62,000 nucleotides of DNA from Symbiodinium natans. Lineage: Eukaryota; Sar; Dinophyceae; Suessiales; Symbiodiniaceae. Shown here one piece after another: positions 1 to 7,784 of the stretch; within the stretch, counting starts at the first letter, position 1, and the number at the start of each line of letters is the position of its first letter. The translations under genes and the position numbers were made by a program. Location: positions 255,001 to 317,000 of the forward strand of contig CAJNDS010002312.1 in assembly GCA_905221605.1 (NCBI GenBank), in the 5' to 3' direction. The notes beneath the pieces were generated by a model. It was given only the letters and a program-made list of their open reading frames with translations, searched no databases and was not told where the DNA came from.

Positions 1-254
1 GGTTTAGGGTAGGGTTTAGGGTTTAGGGTTTAGGTTTTAGGGTTTAGGGTTTTAGGGTTTAGGGTTTAGGGTTTAGGGTTTTAGGGTTTTAGGGTTTTAG
101 GGTTTTAGGGTTTTAGGGTTTTAGGGTTTTAGGGTCTAAGGGTTTTAGGGTTTTAGGGTTTTAGGGTTGTAGGGTTGTAGGGTTGTAGGGTTGTAGGGGT
201 TTAGAGTTTTAGAGTTTTAGGGTTGTAGGGTTTTAGGGTTTTAGGGTTTAGGAC
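1..254 (+). repeat. Telomere-like TTTAGGG array, degenerate
   Basis: Tandem TTTAGGG with many TTTTAGGG and TTGTAGGG variants. The G-rich strand runs 5' to 3' into the window. A true left chromosome end would show CCCTAAA on this strand, so this is interstitial or an inverted internal array, not a left telomere cap. Confidence 0.95.
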
Positions 255-265
255 CTTCCCTGCAG

Positions 266-331
266 AGATTTGAGAGCAGGTCCGAGCCGGGAAAGGCACC
301 ATCTGTGACGTCGGTAGAGGCCCATGCCGCG
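266..331 (+). CDS. Probable internal exon (22 codons), product unknown
   Basis: The exon is preceded by TTCCCTGCAG and reads openly as RFESRSEPGKAPSVTSVEAH... in frame 0. It ends at GCG|GTCCAT. A 54-base pyrimidine-rich intron (332 to 385) ends in GAGCCAG|G and joins phase 0 to the next exon. The intron is a multiple of three without stops, so read-through as coding cannot be excluded. No family recognised. Confidence 0.5.
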
Positions 332-385
332 GTCCATTTTTTTGCCTTTTGCCCATTGCTTTTTCTTTGGTGGGGTGCGAGCCAG

Positions 386-474
386 GCCTCTCAGATGTCC
401 ACAACCGCAGATGCAGATGAGAATTCCTCCGAGCTGGGACTGCCGCGGCACCTAGAGACAGCCTTCATCAAGAG
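386..474 (+). CDS. Probable internal exon, acidic/helical, product unknown
   Basis: It follows the acceptor GAGCCAG|G and reads ASQMSTTADADENSSELG then LPRHLETAFIKS in the phase left by the exon at 266 to 331. The 3' edge is unclear because the sequence runs straight into CCTAAACCC repeat at about 480, with no standard GT. It may use a non-canonical donor. Confidence 0.5.
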
Positions 475-482
475 TTTCCTAA

Positions 483-589
483 AGCCTAAACCCTAAACCC
501 CAAACCCCAAACCCTAAACCCTAAACCCTAAACCCTAAACCCTAAACCCTAAATCCTAAACCCTAAACCCTAAACCCTAAACCCTACAC
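483..589 (-). repeat. Telomere-like CCCTAAA array
   Basis: About 15 near-perfect CCCTAAA units, opposite in orientation to the array at 1 to 254. It is followed by a pyrimidine stretch and CCCCTTAG, which looks like an intron 3' end. Confidence 0.95.
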
Positions 590-610
590 TTTTCTTTAAC
601 ACCCCCTTAG

Positions 611-696
611 AGTCCTGGTGACCCCCGAGGCCGTCGCCGAACTCCAAAGCATGGTCTGAGACGGGCTGCGAGGCGCAGAAGCGTCGCTCTTATCCG
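611..696 (+). CDS. Possible exon between opposing telomere-like arrays
   Basis: The segment follows CCCCCTTAG and ends where TCCGGGTTTAGGG begins. Two frames are plausible. One reads VLVTPEAVAELQSMV and then stops. The other stays open to the repeat but is arginine-rich. The real frame and donor are undetermined. Confidence 0.35.
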
Positions 697-760
697 GGTT
701 TAGGGTTTAGAGTTTAGGGTTTAGGGTTTAGGGTTTAGGGTTTAGGGTTTAGGGTTTAGG
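695..760 (+). repeat. Telomere-like TTTAGGG array
   Basis: Eight to nine TTTAGGG units starting directly at the 3' edge of the preceding unique island. Confidence 0.95.
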
Positions 761-874
761 GCCAGGGCTCAGGGCTCCTTTTGTGAGGGGCTCCTTCGAA
801 TCCAAGGAGTTTCGTGTGATGGGTTGCGGATGCTGTTTATGCTTCTGGCCATTTAGGGCCCCTTTTTACTGCAG

Positions 875-941
875 CCTGACATCAACGACAGCTGGAGGGG
901 AACTCTAGAGCAACACCCATCTGCACAGGAGCTGGATGCGG
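875..941 (+). CDS. Probable internal exon, product unknown
   Basis: The exon follows CCCCTTTTTACTGCAG, a textbook pyrimidine tract and acceptor. It reads PDINDSWRGTLEQHP then SAQELDA and ends at GCGG|GTGAGG, a canonical donor. Length is 67 bases, so it would leave phase 1. One of the best-bounded exons in the mosaic. Confidence 0.6.
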
Positions 942-1016
942 GTGAGGACCCTTGCAATCTTGTCGCCAGCTGCTGTTGGGCACGTATTGACATCTCCATG
1001 GAGACCTGTTGTGCAG

Positions 1017-1073
1017 TGAAGACGTGGAAACAAGTATCCGCCGGTCCGACTCAAGCCGCAGGCATCTCAACAG
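1017..1073 (+). CDS. Possible internal exon, product unknown
   Basis: It follows TTGTGCAG and reads EDVETSIRRSDSSRRHLN in the +2 frame up to CAACAG. No canonical GT donor is visible at the 3' edge. Weaker than its neighbours. Confidence 0.35.
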
Positions 1074-1960
1074 TGCTTCACCTGTTGTGCCTCCCCTTAT
1101 GGTCGGCTTGCAAGAGGAGGCCTAGCCTCCACATTACAGTGAAGTCATCCGATACCAGCATTCCCTCGGGTACCAGACAACCCCCACATCGCCCCTGAGC
1201 AGAGCAGTGCGCAACATTCGCGCCGCTACTTTCAGTTCCATAGCGCTTCAATTCAGCGAGTTTCACACGGCTCATTGCTCAGATGGGTCACATTTGAAAG
1301 AGACAGAGGGCTAGTTAGACAAGGAAGCTGTAGCTGCGCAGTTGCATAGAGTGAGATGCCAAGGTGTGGTGTGAAGAGCATCAGCTGAAGACACTGTCAG
1401 GCAGGAGTCCGCGCACACGGCTGCTTTCGGCGTTCATGGGCAGTCATAACAGGGGTGTTAAGTGGGATAAAGTTTGGTTTTAAGTGAGACAACTAGAGCT
1501 GCAGCTGGTCATAGCCTTACTTGGGCATTTTAAACCCTACTTCCATCTACCATGCAAGTTTGTGTTTGTTGTGCTTCTGGCGCAAGTGCTTTGCGAGAGC
1601 ACATGCTGTCTCGCTGGAAGGATGACTGGAACGGTGCCAGGCTGGGTTTTGCAACCCCAAACCCTAAGCCGCCTGAAAGGACTGGGCATGGGTCCTATGA
1701 AGCCTGTAGGTCCCGAAGCCCCTATAAACGCCGAAATCCAAGCCCGAAGGCCTCTGGTCTTAACCTCAAAGCGTTTTGCCCTGAAGCCCACTGAGCTCAA
1801 ATGCCCCCAAAATGATGAGCTGGGCCCCTCAACCCTAGACGAGCAAACTCTCAAAGCCCGAACGCAGCCTGCTCAATTTGCAGGCCTTTTTGCAGAGTCA
1901 ACTCCCGGAAAATCTTGAGGGAACCACGTGAAAGCAGCAAGTGCGCCAGACCTGAACTAC
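1074..1960. other. Gene-poor stretch, no confident feature
   Basis: Unique sequence with a 144-codon open frame (1484 to 1918) partly built from degenerate CCCTAAA words. The product has low-complexity proline-rich character, and I do not accept it as a gene. No RNA gene or repeat boundary is recognisable. Confidence 0.4.
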
Positions 1961-2340
1961 AAAACCCTAGACCCGAAAAAGCCCCTACAAGGAGCTTCAA
2001 CTTGGGCCCAGACCCTAGACCCTCAACCCCCCAAAAGAACGAACCCTACCCCCCCAAACCTTTGCGCCTTACACCCTAAATCCGAAACCCTAAACCCAAA
2101 CCGACCCCCAAAGAACCCCTCAACCCCCCCAAAAAAACCCTCAACCCTCCAAAAAAGCCCTTCAAACCCCCAAAACCCCAACCCCTAAACAAACCCTAAA
2201 CCCTAACCCCTAACCCTAAACCCTAAACCCTAAACCCTAAACCCTAAACCCTAAACCCTAAACCCTGAACCCTGAACCCTGAACCCTGAACCCTAAACCC
2301 TAAACCCTAAACCCTAAACCCCCCAAACCCCCCAAAACCC
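1960..2340 (-). repeat. Long degenerate then clean CCCTAAA array
   Basis: The array starts as decayed words (CCCCCAAA, CCCTCAACC) and becomes regular CCCTAAA at about 2195 to 2320, with four CCCTGAA variants in a row near 2266. It ends as CCCCCCAAA. This is the longest C-oriented block of the mosaic apart from 9137 to 9357. Confidence 0.9.
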
Positions 2341-2346
2341 CTCAAG

Positions 2347-2413
2347 CTGCCCTCCGCGCCCGGGCGCGCCAGCACCTCCTGGCCTCTCACCAGCTCCAAG
2401 CCTTGGTCTGCCG
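2347..2413 (+). CDS. Probable internal exon, basic helix
   Basis: The island follows CCCTCAAG and reads ALRARARQHLLASHQLQALV then CR before GGGTCC. Composition is helical and leucine/glutamine-rich. It sits between a CCCTAAA array upstream and a TTTAGGG array (2437) downstream. Confidence 0.5.
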
Positions 2414-2436
2414 GGGTCCTGGGCTTTTGTGTTGTG

Positions 2437-2474
2437 TGTAGGGTTTAGGGTTTAGGGTTTAGGGTTTAGGGTTC
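2437..2474 (+). repeat. Short TTTAGGG array
   Basis: Five TTTAGGG units followed by variant GGTGGGGTGTAGGG words. Confidence 0.9.
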
Positions 2475-2760
2475 CGGTGGGGTGTAGGGTTCAGGTGGGG
2501 TGCAGGGCTGGGGTTCAGGAGATGCGCCACCAAACGCCCACAAAGCGCCATTTCATGAAGTTTAATTAGGGTTCAGGGTCTTGCAGGGCAGTAGGGATTC
2601 TGGGATTTTTTAAGGGGTAAGGGGTACTGGGGTCAACCCTGCAGTGACTCAGATGAGCAAGAAGTTTGAGCTTTAAGTTCGGCAAGGAGTTCGTGTGTTC
2701 TTAATTGCGATAAACACACCCAGAAGTGCAGATTAGCAAGAAGCTTGAGTGTTGTGTTTT

Positions 2761-2830
2761 CGCCCTAAAGCCCAAACCCCAAACCCCAAACCCTAAACCC
2801 TAAACCCCAAACCCTAAACCCTAAACCCTA
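2761..2830 (-). repeat. CCCTAAA/CCCCAAA array
   Basis: About nine units, mixed CCCCAAA and CCCTAAA, directly upstream of a protein-like island. Confidence 0.9.
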
Positions 2831-2930
2831 CGCTTCTTGACCATCCTGGGAGAGACTGAGGCCGAGCGGTGCCCTCAACGGACGTGGCCTGAGCGAGAAG
2901 TTCCCGAAGCCTTCAAAGGTTTTGGGGTCT
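2831..2930 (+). CDS. Probable exon, product unknown
   Basis: The frame starting at 2831 reads RFLTILGETEAERCPQR then TWPEREVPEAFKGFG without a stop. Opposing telomere-like arrays flank it (CCCTAAA upstream, TTTAGGG from 2931). Acceptor and donor are not obvious. Confidence 0.45.
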
Positions 2931-3004
2931 TTAGGGTTTAGGGTTTAGGGTTTAGGGTTTAGGTATCAGGGTTTACGGTTTAGGGTTTAGGGTTTGGGGT
3001 TTTG
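2931..3004 (+). repeat. TTTAGGG array with variants
   Basis: About ten units including TTTACGG and TTTGGGG variants. Confidence 0.9.
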
Positions 3005-3214
3005 GGCGTGCTTGGGGGGTGAAGATGTGAGCTCTGCTCTTACGTGTCAGTGTCCTTGCACCCGTGCTGCAAAGAAGTTGAGGTGGCGCACGGTCGGAGG
3101 AGCTCTTCTGTGTGCTTTCCGACAGTCTTGATTCTCAGTGCTCCCGATCTGAATGCCAAGCGCCTGCATTAAGCCATTAAGCCCTTCTGCTCCCAACTCT
3201 GAGCGAGTCTGCAG

Positions 3215-3262
3215 GAAGTTACGGATGTGAAGCAGGAGATCTCGAACAAGATAGGACAGCAG
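3215..3262 (+). CDS. Probable 16-codon internal exon, coiled coil
   Basis: Bounded by GAGTCTGCAG and CAG|GTGGGC, exactly 48 bases, phase 0 on both sides. It reads EVTDVKQEISNKIGQQ, a clear amphipathic helix. Confidence 0.6.
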
Positions 3263-3350
3263 GTGGGCCCCCCCAGGTTGTCCATGCTGAACCCTAAGCG
3301 CTGAACCGTAGACTCGTAGGCCCTTATTCCAAACTCTGAACTTAACCGAG

Positions 3351-3411
3351 GTGCAAACCCTGCTGCTGCAAGCAAAGAAGGAGTCCGAGCAAAAGGCCCG
3401 GGTGAAGAGAG
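3351..3411 (+). CDS. Probable internal exon, coiled coil
   Basis: The exon follows CTTAACCGAG|G and ends at AGAG|GTTTGT. It reads VQTLLLQAKKESEQKARVKR, a charged heptad-like helix. Length is 61 bases. Confidence 0.6.
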
Positions 3412-3427
3412 GTTTGTCTCAGTGTCC

Positions 3428-3468
3428 CTAACCCTAAACCCTAAACCCTAAGCCCTGAACCCTGAATC
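3428..3468 (-). repeat. Short CCCTAAA array
   Basis: Five to six units, 17 bases after the donor of the exon at 3351 to 3411, so it lies inside the inferred intron. Confidence 0.9.
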
Positions 3469-3520
3469 TCCAAAAGAATATTCCTCTGAGAGGAGATCGG
3501 GAGAGAGCCTGTGAGTGCAG

Positions 3521-3602
3521 GTGACTGCTGAGCTGAAGCTTCTGCACCATGCCATGCAGGATGCCTCTCAGCCACGGGAAGGGGTGTCCCATGTTCAAGA
3601 GA
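3521..3602 (+). CDS. Probable internal exon ending on a telomere-like repeat
   Basis: The exon follows GTGAGTGCAG|G and reads VTAELKLLHHAMQDAS then QPREGVSHVQER. It ends at GAGAG|GGTTTAGGG. The donor dinucleotide GT is the first GT of the TTTAGGG array. Confidence 0.6.
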
Positions 3603-3635
3603 GGGTTTAGGGTTTAGGGTTTAGGGTTTAGGGAA
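3602..3635 (+). repeat. TTTAGGG array at intron 5' end
   Basis: Four TTTAGGG units beginning at the exon edge. Confidence 0.95.
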
Positions 3636-3866
3636 GTATCAATCTAGGATGCTTGTCAGGAGATGGATACCCGCCTCGTCCCCAGTGCAAGGGTTGGGGT
3701 GAGTGGCCTAGAGCCTCATGCCTTGTTCATCAGTGCCATGTGGAGCAGGCTTTATATGACTTTTTTTCAACATTTTGGTGAGTGAAAGTAAGGTTCCTCT
3801 TTTAATATTGGTGTCCTTTTGGGGGTACAAGAAATATAAACCCTACTATGTCAGCATTGCACCTAG

Positions 3867-3926
3867 GACTCGATGGCCTCGTGAAGCAGCTGGATGAGAT
3901 CCAGGTGCAGCCCAAGACGGAGGCCG
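3867..3926 (+). CDS. Probable internal exon ending on a telomere-like repeat
   Basis: The exon follows TTGCACCTAG|G and reads LDGLVKQLDEIQVQPKTEA. It ends at GCCG|GGTTTTAGGG. An alternative shorter end is the GT after GAGATCCAG. Coiled-coil-like. Confidence 0.6.
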
Positions 3927-3958
3927 GGTTTTAGGGTTTAGGGTTTAGGGTTTAGGGT
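3926..3958 (+). repeat. TTTAGGG array at intron 5' end
   Basis: Begins GGTTTTAGGG and continues as four TTTAGGG units directly after the exon. Confidence 0.95.
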
Positions 3959-3979
3959 GCTCATTCCGCCAGCTGAGAA

Positions 3980-4075
3980 GTGGGGGTTTACGAAAATCAG
4001 GGACCCCCCAAATATAGACCCCCAAACAGTAGGAGTCCCTTATCATAAGGACCCCAATAAGGCCTCAACTAATAT
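3980..4075 (+). repeat. Dispersed element, copy 1 (inverted copy at 7785 to 7890)
   Basis: Words such as TTTACGAAAATCAGGG, GACCCCCAAACAGTAGGA and AAGGACCCCAATAAGG recur in order as the reverse complement at 7785 to 7890, with point changes. Inferred to be a small dispersed element with the two copies inverted, 3.8 kb apart. Confidence 0.75.
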
Positions 4076-4103
4076 CGTAAGCCCCCAAGTGTCCAATGCC
4101 CAG

Positions 4104-4177
4104 TTGCACCTTGGGAGGTTCTGGAGCAAACAGCCGTGGTGCAGGCCCTTGCGAAGGTTGAGCAGCAGTGGGGCAAG
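4104..4177 (+). CDS. Probable internal exon, coiled coil
   Basis: The exon follows TGCCCAG (or GGGAG|G at 4116) and ends at GGGCAAG|GTGGGG, a canonical donor. It reads EVLEQTAVVQALAKVEQQ then WGK. A strong amphipathic helix. Confidence 0.6.
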
Positions 4178-4527
4178 GTGGGGAGCTCTTTTCTCTTTAA
4201 GCGGTTTTAAGGTAAGCTGGTGAACCCGAGACCTTAAGCTGTAGGCTGTCTCAACGCCGCTTAGTGACTTTTTTGAGTGAGGAACTCGGAAAGCTGAAGG
4301 GGGAGCTGCACCAGTGCCTGGGCTGGAAAGCGCTCTTTCCTTCTGCTTTCGCAGTTCGTACCATCCGTCATCAAGTTTACATAAGTTGCCCTTGCCCGTG
4401 GACTTCTTTAGGACAATCTTCGCGCACAATCACAATGCCGATCTCATGAAGTATCAGAAGGACCGTGCCGCGCCTGCGCTTCCGTGGGCATGTGTGGAAG
4501 ACATGACGATGCTCAGCTTGGCTCCAG

Positions 4528-4562
4528 GAGACTCTGGACAAGATACGGCAAGAGATAGACGC
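4528..4562 (+). CDS. Probable short exon, coiled coil
   Basis: The exon follows TTGGCTCCAG|G, reads ETLDKIRQEIDA and ends before GTGACT. A second helical piece, EELGKLKGELHQ, lies upstream at about 4280 to 4313 without clear borders. Confidence 0.5.
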
Positions 4563-4596
4563 GTGACTTGACATGACTTGGCCTGATTTGAAGTAT

Positions 4597-4676
4597 CCCT
4601 AAACCCCAACTCCTAAACCCTAAACCCTAAACCCTAAACCCTAAACCCTAAACCCTAAACCCTAAACCCTAAACCC
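4597..4676 (-). repeat. CCCTAAA array
   Basis: Ten to eleven regular units, inside an inferred intron. Confidence 0.95.
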
Positions 4677-4861
4677 GAAACCGTGGCTTTGCCCTGCCCA
4701 GGCGCAGCACCGCCAACCCGGACAAGATAAGGGTGCCAACTCTGCATGTTGCCTGTGACTAGTCTGGAGCAGGTCTTCAGCGCCGCAAGCAGTAGTATAG
4801 TATAGTAAAATGTACTGAAATTTTTAATATAATAAACTGTAATATAACTATATACAAGAAT

Positions 4862-4935
4862 TATATATATATGTATATATATATATATATTTAGATATAT
4901 AGATATGTGCATATGTATATATATATATATACATT
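4862..4935. repeat. AT microsatellite in an inferred intron
   Basis: (TA)n with TTTAGATA interruptions, followed by a GTGTGTCC-rich stretch and then a TTTTTGCAG acceptor at 4999. Confidence 0.95.
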
Positions 4936-4999
4936 TAGATAGATATGTGTGTGTCCGTGTGTGTCTCTGCATGTGTCCGTGTGGGTGGGGTTTTTGCAG

Positions 5000-5073
5000 G
5001 CTGCCAAGGCGCAGGTGGCAAAGATCGAGACCATGTCCAAGGCGCGACTTGGTCGAAGCACGGCGTGGCCCAG
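5000..5073 (+). CDS. Probable internal exon, 74 bases
   Basis: Borders are textbook: GGGGTTTTTGCAG|GCTGCC and GCCCAG|GTGAGT. The open frame reads AAKAQVAKIETMSKARLG then RSTAWP, an alanine/lysine helix. An AT microsatellite and CCCTAAA array lie in the intron before it, and a TTTAGGG array starts 16 bases into the intron after it. Confidence 0.7.
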
Positions 5074-5088
5074 GTGAGTAGTGCATGT

Positions 5089-5129
5089 GGGTTTAGGGTT
5101 TAGGGTTTAGGGTTTAGGGTTTAGGGTTT
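5089..5129 (+). repeat. TTTAGGG array
   Basis: Six TTTAGGG units beginning 16 bases after the GTGAGT donor at 5074. Confidence 0.95.
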
Positions 5130-5275
5130 ATACATATACAAGTATTGACTGTCTTCTACACATTTTATAGTGAATATATACGCGTGTCTGCAAAAGTTCT
5201 ATGTTATTCATACCATATTTCTACGTCATACATATCTAAGCAAAAAAAGAATAAATAGATAAGTACATATAAATG

Positions 5276-5301
5276 CATATATATATATATATATATATGT
5301 A

Positions 5302-5335
<34 letters not shown>
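5276..5335. repeat. AT microsatellite
   Basis: Two (TA)n runs split by GTATGC. Confidence 0.95.
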
Positions 5336-5337
<2 letters not shown>

Positions 5338-5365
5338 CGCTGATATGCTTGCTGGCCGTGACCAG

Positions 5366-5438
5366 TGACCGAGGGTCCGCGCGGGTGTTGCCGTTGTTTG
5401 GCCCGAGCTGGTTGGTTAGAGCCAAAGACATTCGGAGT
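5366..5438 (+). CDS. Possible internal exon
   Basis: It follows GGCCGTGACCAG and reads DRGSARVLPLFGPSW then LVRAKDIRS up to the next TTTAGGG-type words at about 5437. The donor is not clear. Confidence 0.4.
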
Positions 5439-5445
5439 TTAGGCA

Positions 5446-5518
5446 TTAGGGTTCAGGGTTTAGGGTTTAGGGCTTTAGGGCTTTAGGGTTTAAGGTTTAG
5501 GGCTCAGGGCTGCAGGGT
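5446..5518 (+). repeat. Degenerate TTTAGGG array
   Basis: TTTAGGG mixed with CTTTAGGG, TTCAGGG and TGCAGGG. The last variant places GGGTTCAG just before the exon at 5523, so the decaying repeat seems to supply an acceptor AG. Confidence 0.85.
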
Positions 5519-5522
5519 TCAG

Positions 5523-5633
5523 TGCGGGCCTTCATGGCGGATGGACAGCACTTGGCATCGTCGCGCTACACCGAGGAGATCGGCCTTGTGGTCCCCAAGT
5601 CCTTAAGAAACACCGACAGCCCCCACAAGTTCG
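5523..5633 (+). CDS. Probable internal exon (about 37 codons) ending on a telomere-like repeat
   Basis: The exon follows GGGTTCAG and reads RAFMADGQHLASSRYTEEIG then LVVPKSLRNTDSPHKF. It ends at TTCG|GGTTTAGGG. Mixed polar/hydrophobic composition. No family recognised. Confidence 0.65.
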
Positions 5634-5667
5634 GGTTTAGGGTTTAGGGTTTAGAGTTTAGGGTTTA
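5634..5667 (+). repeat. TTTAGGG array at intron 5' end
   Basis: Four units, one TTTAGAG variant, immediately at the exon edge. Confidence 0.95.
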
Positions 5668-5689
5668 TCCCCAACTAAAGCCCTTTGAA

Positions 5690-6003
5690 CATTACACCCT
5701 AAAACTCAACCATGAAGGTTGGAGAGCTAAGCCCTACACTCGAAAACCCAGAATGCTATACTCAAAAGCCCAAGACCTGAAACCCAAGCCCCATCCCGAA
5801 ATGTTAAACCCTTAAACCCCAAACCCCACACATCCTAAAATCCTCAAACCTCAAAAGCACAAAACCCCCGAACCCTAAAAACCCAAAACCCTAAAAACCC
5901 CAAAACCCTAAAACTAGTAAAACCCTAAACCCCAAAACCCTAAATCCCCAAAACCCCAAAACCCACTAAACCCCTAAACCTCAAAACCTTAAACCCCCAA
6001 CCC
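5690..6003 (-). repeat. Degenerate A/C-rich CCCTAAA-like tract
   Basis: Decayed CCCTAAA words (CCCCAAAA, CCTAAAAACC) over 300 bases, ending CCCTTGCAG. With the TTTAGGG block at 5634 this intron begins with G-oriented and ends with C-oriented repeat. Confidence 0.85.
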
Positions 6004-6009
6004 TTGCAG

Positions 6010-6073
6010 AGGACGCCTTCCCATCGGGCCACCGAAGCATCTGGGGTTCCTGGCTCCTTGGTTGACTTTGGGG
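6010..6073 (+). CDS. Possible internal exon
   Basis: It follows CAACCCTTGCAG and reads RTPSHRATEASGVPG then SLVDFG. The 3' border is not clear. Confidence 0.5.
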
Positions 6074-6202
6074 CTTTTTAGGGTTCAAAGTTGAAAGCAG
6101 AAAGTTCGGGTTCAAAGAGTTAAGGGTTTAGGGTTTAGGCCTTAGGTTTTAGGGCTTAGGCTTTGGGGCTGAGGGTTTTGGGCCTGGCGGCCAACGTTTC
6201 AG

Positions 6203-6304
6203 TGTGCTATCAGGCATGTCTTCGGTTCGCCAGCTGCCCCAAGCCTTTACTTGGTGCCCTACCTGTGGAATCCACCTCCTGAAGCGGTGACCCCCAGAGA
6301 ATGG
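6203..6304 (+). CDS. Probable internal exon ending on a telomere-like repeat
   Basis: The exon follows CCAACGTTTCAG. The fully open frame reads CAIRHVFGSPAAPSLYLV then PYLWNPPPEAVTPREW and runs to GAATGG|GTTTAGGG. The other two frames stop inside. Not recognised, but proline/aromatic content is unlike the coiled-coil exons upstream, so it may belong to another protein. Confidence 0.6.
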
Positions 6305-6336
6305 GTTTAGGGTTTAGGGTTTAGGGTTTAGGGTTC
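6302..6336 (+). repeat. TTTAGGG array at intron 5' end
   Basis: Four to five units starting with the G|GTTTAG exon junction. Confidence 0.95.
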
Positions 6337-6545
6337 CCAGAATCTTGCAGAGAACCGAACGCCCTGCACCATGTCATGGGTTTATAAGGCTTCGGGTTTT
6401 GGAGAGTTCATGGGTCTTTGTAGGGTTTACAGCGTCCGTAGAGTTAGGGTTTATTGAGCTCATAGGGCTTGCAGGGTTGATGCAGTTTATAGGGGTTCGG
6501 GTTTATAGAGCTTATAGCGTTTGTAGGGTTGACAGAGTTGAGAGG

Positions 6546-6680
6546 GTTTATAGGGGTTTATAGGGGTTTATAGGGGTTTATAGGGGTTTATAGGGGTTTA
6601 TAGGGGTTTATAGGGAGGGGTTTATAGGGGTTTACAGGGGTTTATAGGGGTTTATAGGGGTTTAAAGGGATTTATAGGGC
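6546..6680 (+). repeat. 10-bp variant array TTTATAGGGG
   Basis: About twelve copies of a 10-base unit, TTTATAGGGG, apparently a two-change derivative of the telomere-like word. It is followed by GCGGCTTTGTTCAG, an acceptor. Confidence 0.9.
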
Positions 6681-6697
6681 GCGGCGGCTTTGTTCAG

Positions 6698-6748
6698 GTA
6701 TGACAGCGACTCGGGAGCGTGGGGCTATGCCGCACGCTCGGCTCGCAG
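6698..6748 (+). CDS. Probable internal exon, 51 bases
   Basis: The borders are TTTGTTCAG|G and GCTCGCAG|GTCGTT. It reads YDSDSGAWGYAARSAR, and the length keeps phase. Confidence 0.55.
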
Positions 6749-6756
6749 GTCGTTCC

Positions 6757-6893
6757 TGAAACCCCAAACCCTAAACCCCAAACCCCAAACCGTAAACCCT
6801 AAACCCTAAACCCCAAACCCCAAACCCCAAGCCCCAAGCCCCAAGCCCTAAACCCCATGCAAACCCTAAACCCCAAACCCCTTCACGCTAAAC
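6757..6893 (-). repeat. CCCCAAA/CCCTAAA array
   Basis: Eight bases after the GTCGTT donor. It mixes CCCCAAA, CCCTAAA and CCCCAAG units. Confidence 0.9.
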
Positions 6894-6899
6894 CCCTGT

Positions 6900-6984
6900 T
6901 ACATTGCGGCCGAGGCCTGCTGCAAAGCCACGAACAAATCTGCCGCACCCTGCGCAGCGATCGAGCCCTTCGACCCTCTTTGTG
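6900..6984. CDS. Possible exon, strand undecided
   Basis: The plus strand reads YIAAEACCKATNKSAAPC then AAIEPFDPLC up to G|GTTTAGGG. The minus strand reads KGSIAAQGAADLFVALQQ then ASAA, which looks at least as protein-like. Neighbouring exons favour plus. Confidence 0.35.
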
Positions 6985-7062
6985 GGTTTAGGGTTTGGGG
7001 TTTGGGGTTTAGGGTTTGGGGTTTAGGGTTTTGGGTGTGGGGTTTAGGGTTCAGGGCTCTAG
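6983..7062 (+). repeat. TTTAGGG/TTTGGGG array
   Basis: Alternating TTTAGGG and TTTGGGG, starting exactly at the 3' edge of the preceding island. Confidence 0.9.
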
Positions 7063-7206
7063 GGGTTTTCGGGTCGGGGCCCTTAACAGGGTTCTGGAGG
7101 TTTGAGTTCACAAGAGGACACCAGGGCCTACGTAGGGTTCATAATTTAGGGCTTACACGAGGGTGACTAGAAGATGAGAAGGGCGAGACATCAGTAGCTT
7201 GGAGGT

Positions 7207-7447
7207 TGTTTGGAGCCGAAGGCCTAAACCCGAAACCCTAAACCCGTAACCCTAAACCCGAAACCCTGAACCCGAAACCCCAAACCCTAAGCCCTAAACC
7301 CGAAACCCTGAACCCGAAACCCCAAACCCTAAACCCTAAACCCGAAACCCTGAACCCGAAACCCCAAACCCCAAACCCTAAGCCCTAAACCCGAAACCCT
7401 GAACCCGAAACCCCAAACCCTAAACCCTAAACCCTAAACCCCAAATC
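7207..7447 (-). repeat. Higher-order CCCTAAA-type repeat
   Basis: The ordered series CCCTAAA, CCCGAAA, CCCTGAA, CCCGAAA, CCCCAAA, CCCTAAG recurs four times (starting near 7252, 7293, 7335 and 7384). Variants are amplified as a 42 to 49 base block rather than scattered. Confidence 0.85.
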
Positions 7448-7545
7448 CCGAAGTCAAGTGACGGCTGCACTCCGAGGTCCGATGCCTCGGAGGCCTCTCG
7501 GACTAATTCGTATGGGGGTTGATGCATGGTATGGGCCCAAAAAAG

Positions 7546-7590
7546 GTTGAGGGTTTAGGGTTTAGGGTTTAGGGTTTAGGGTTCAGGGTA
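7546..7590 (+). repeat. TTTAGGG array
   Basis: Six units ending TTCAGGGTATCC. The island before it (7455 to 7543) is open as VTAALRGPMPRRPLG but lacks clear splice borders. Confidence 0.9.
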
Positions 7591-7784
7591 TCCTATATAC
7601 TTCTCTCCAACAGAGCTTGGGGTCCATATTTATAGGAAAACATTATTGGCACCCCTCTCCTCTCCTCGAAAAAGGCCTGATGACGATCTATGCCCATTTT
7701 GGGCTGGGGGGGTTGTATCCTCTGGTCGAGGGCACTTTTTTAGTTTTCTTCGGATCCTTATTTGGACAAATATTGCGGGTTTCC

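Noticed and set aside
1-250. True chromosome-end telomere at the left edge
   Set aside because: The G-rich strand points inward and many similar arrays of both orientations follow; orientation is wrong for a left end.
1484-1918. 144-codon plus frame
   Set aside because: Partly composed of degenerate CCCTAAA words; low-complexity product.
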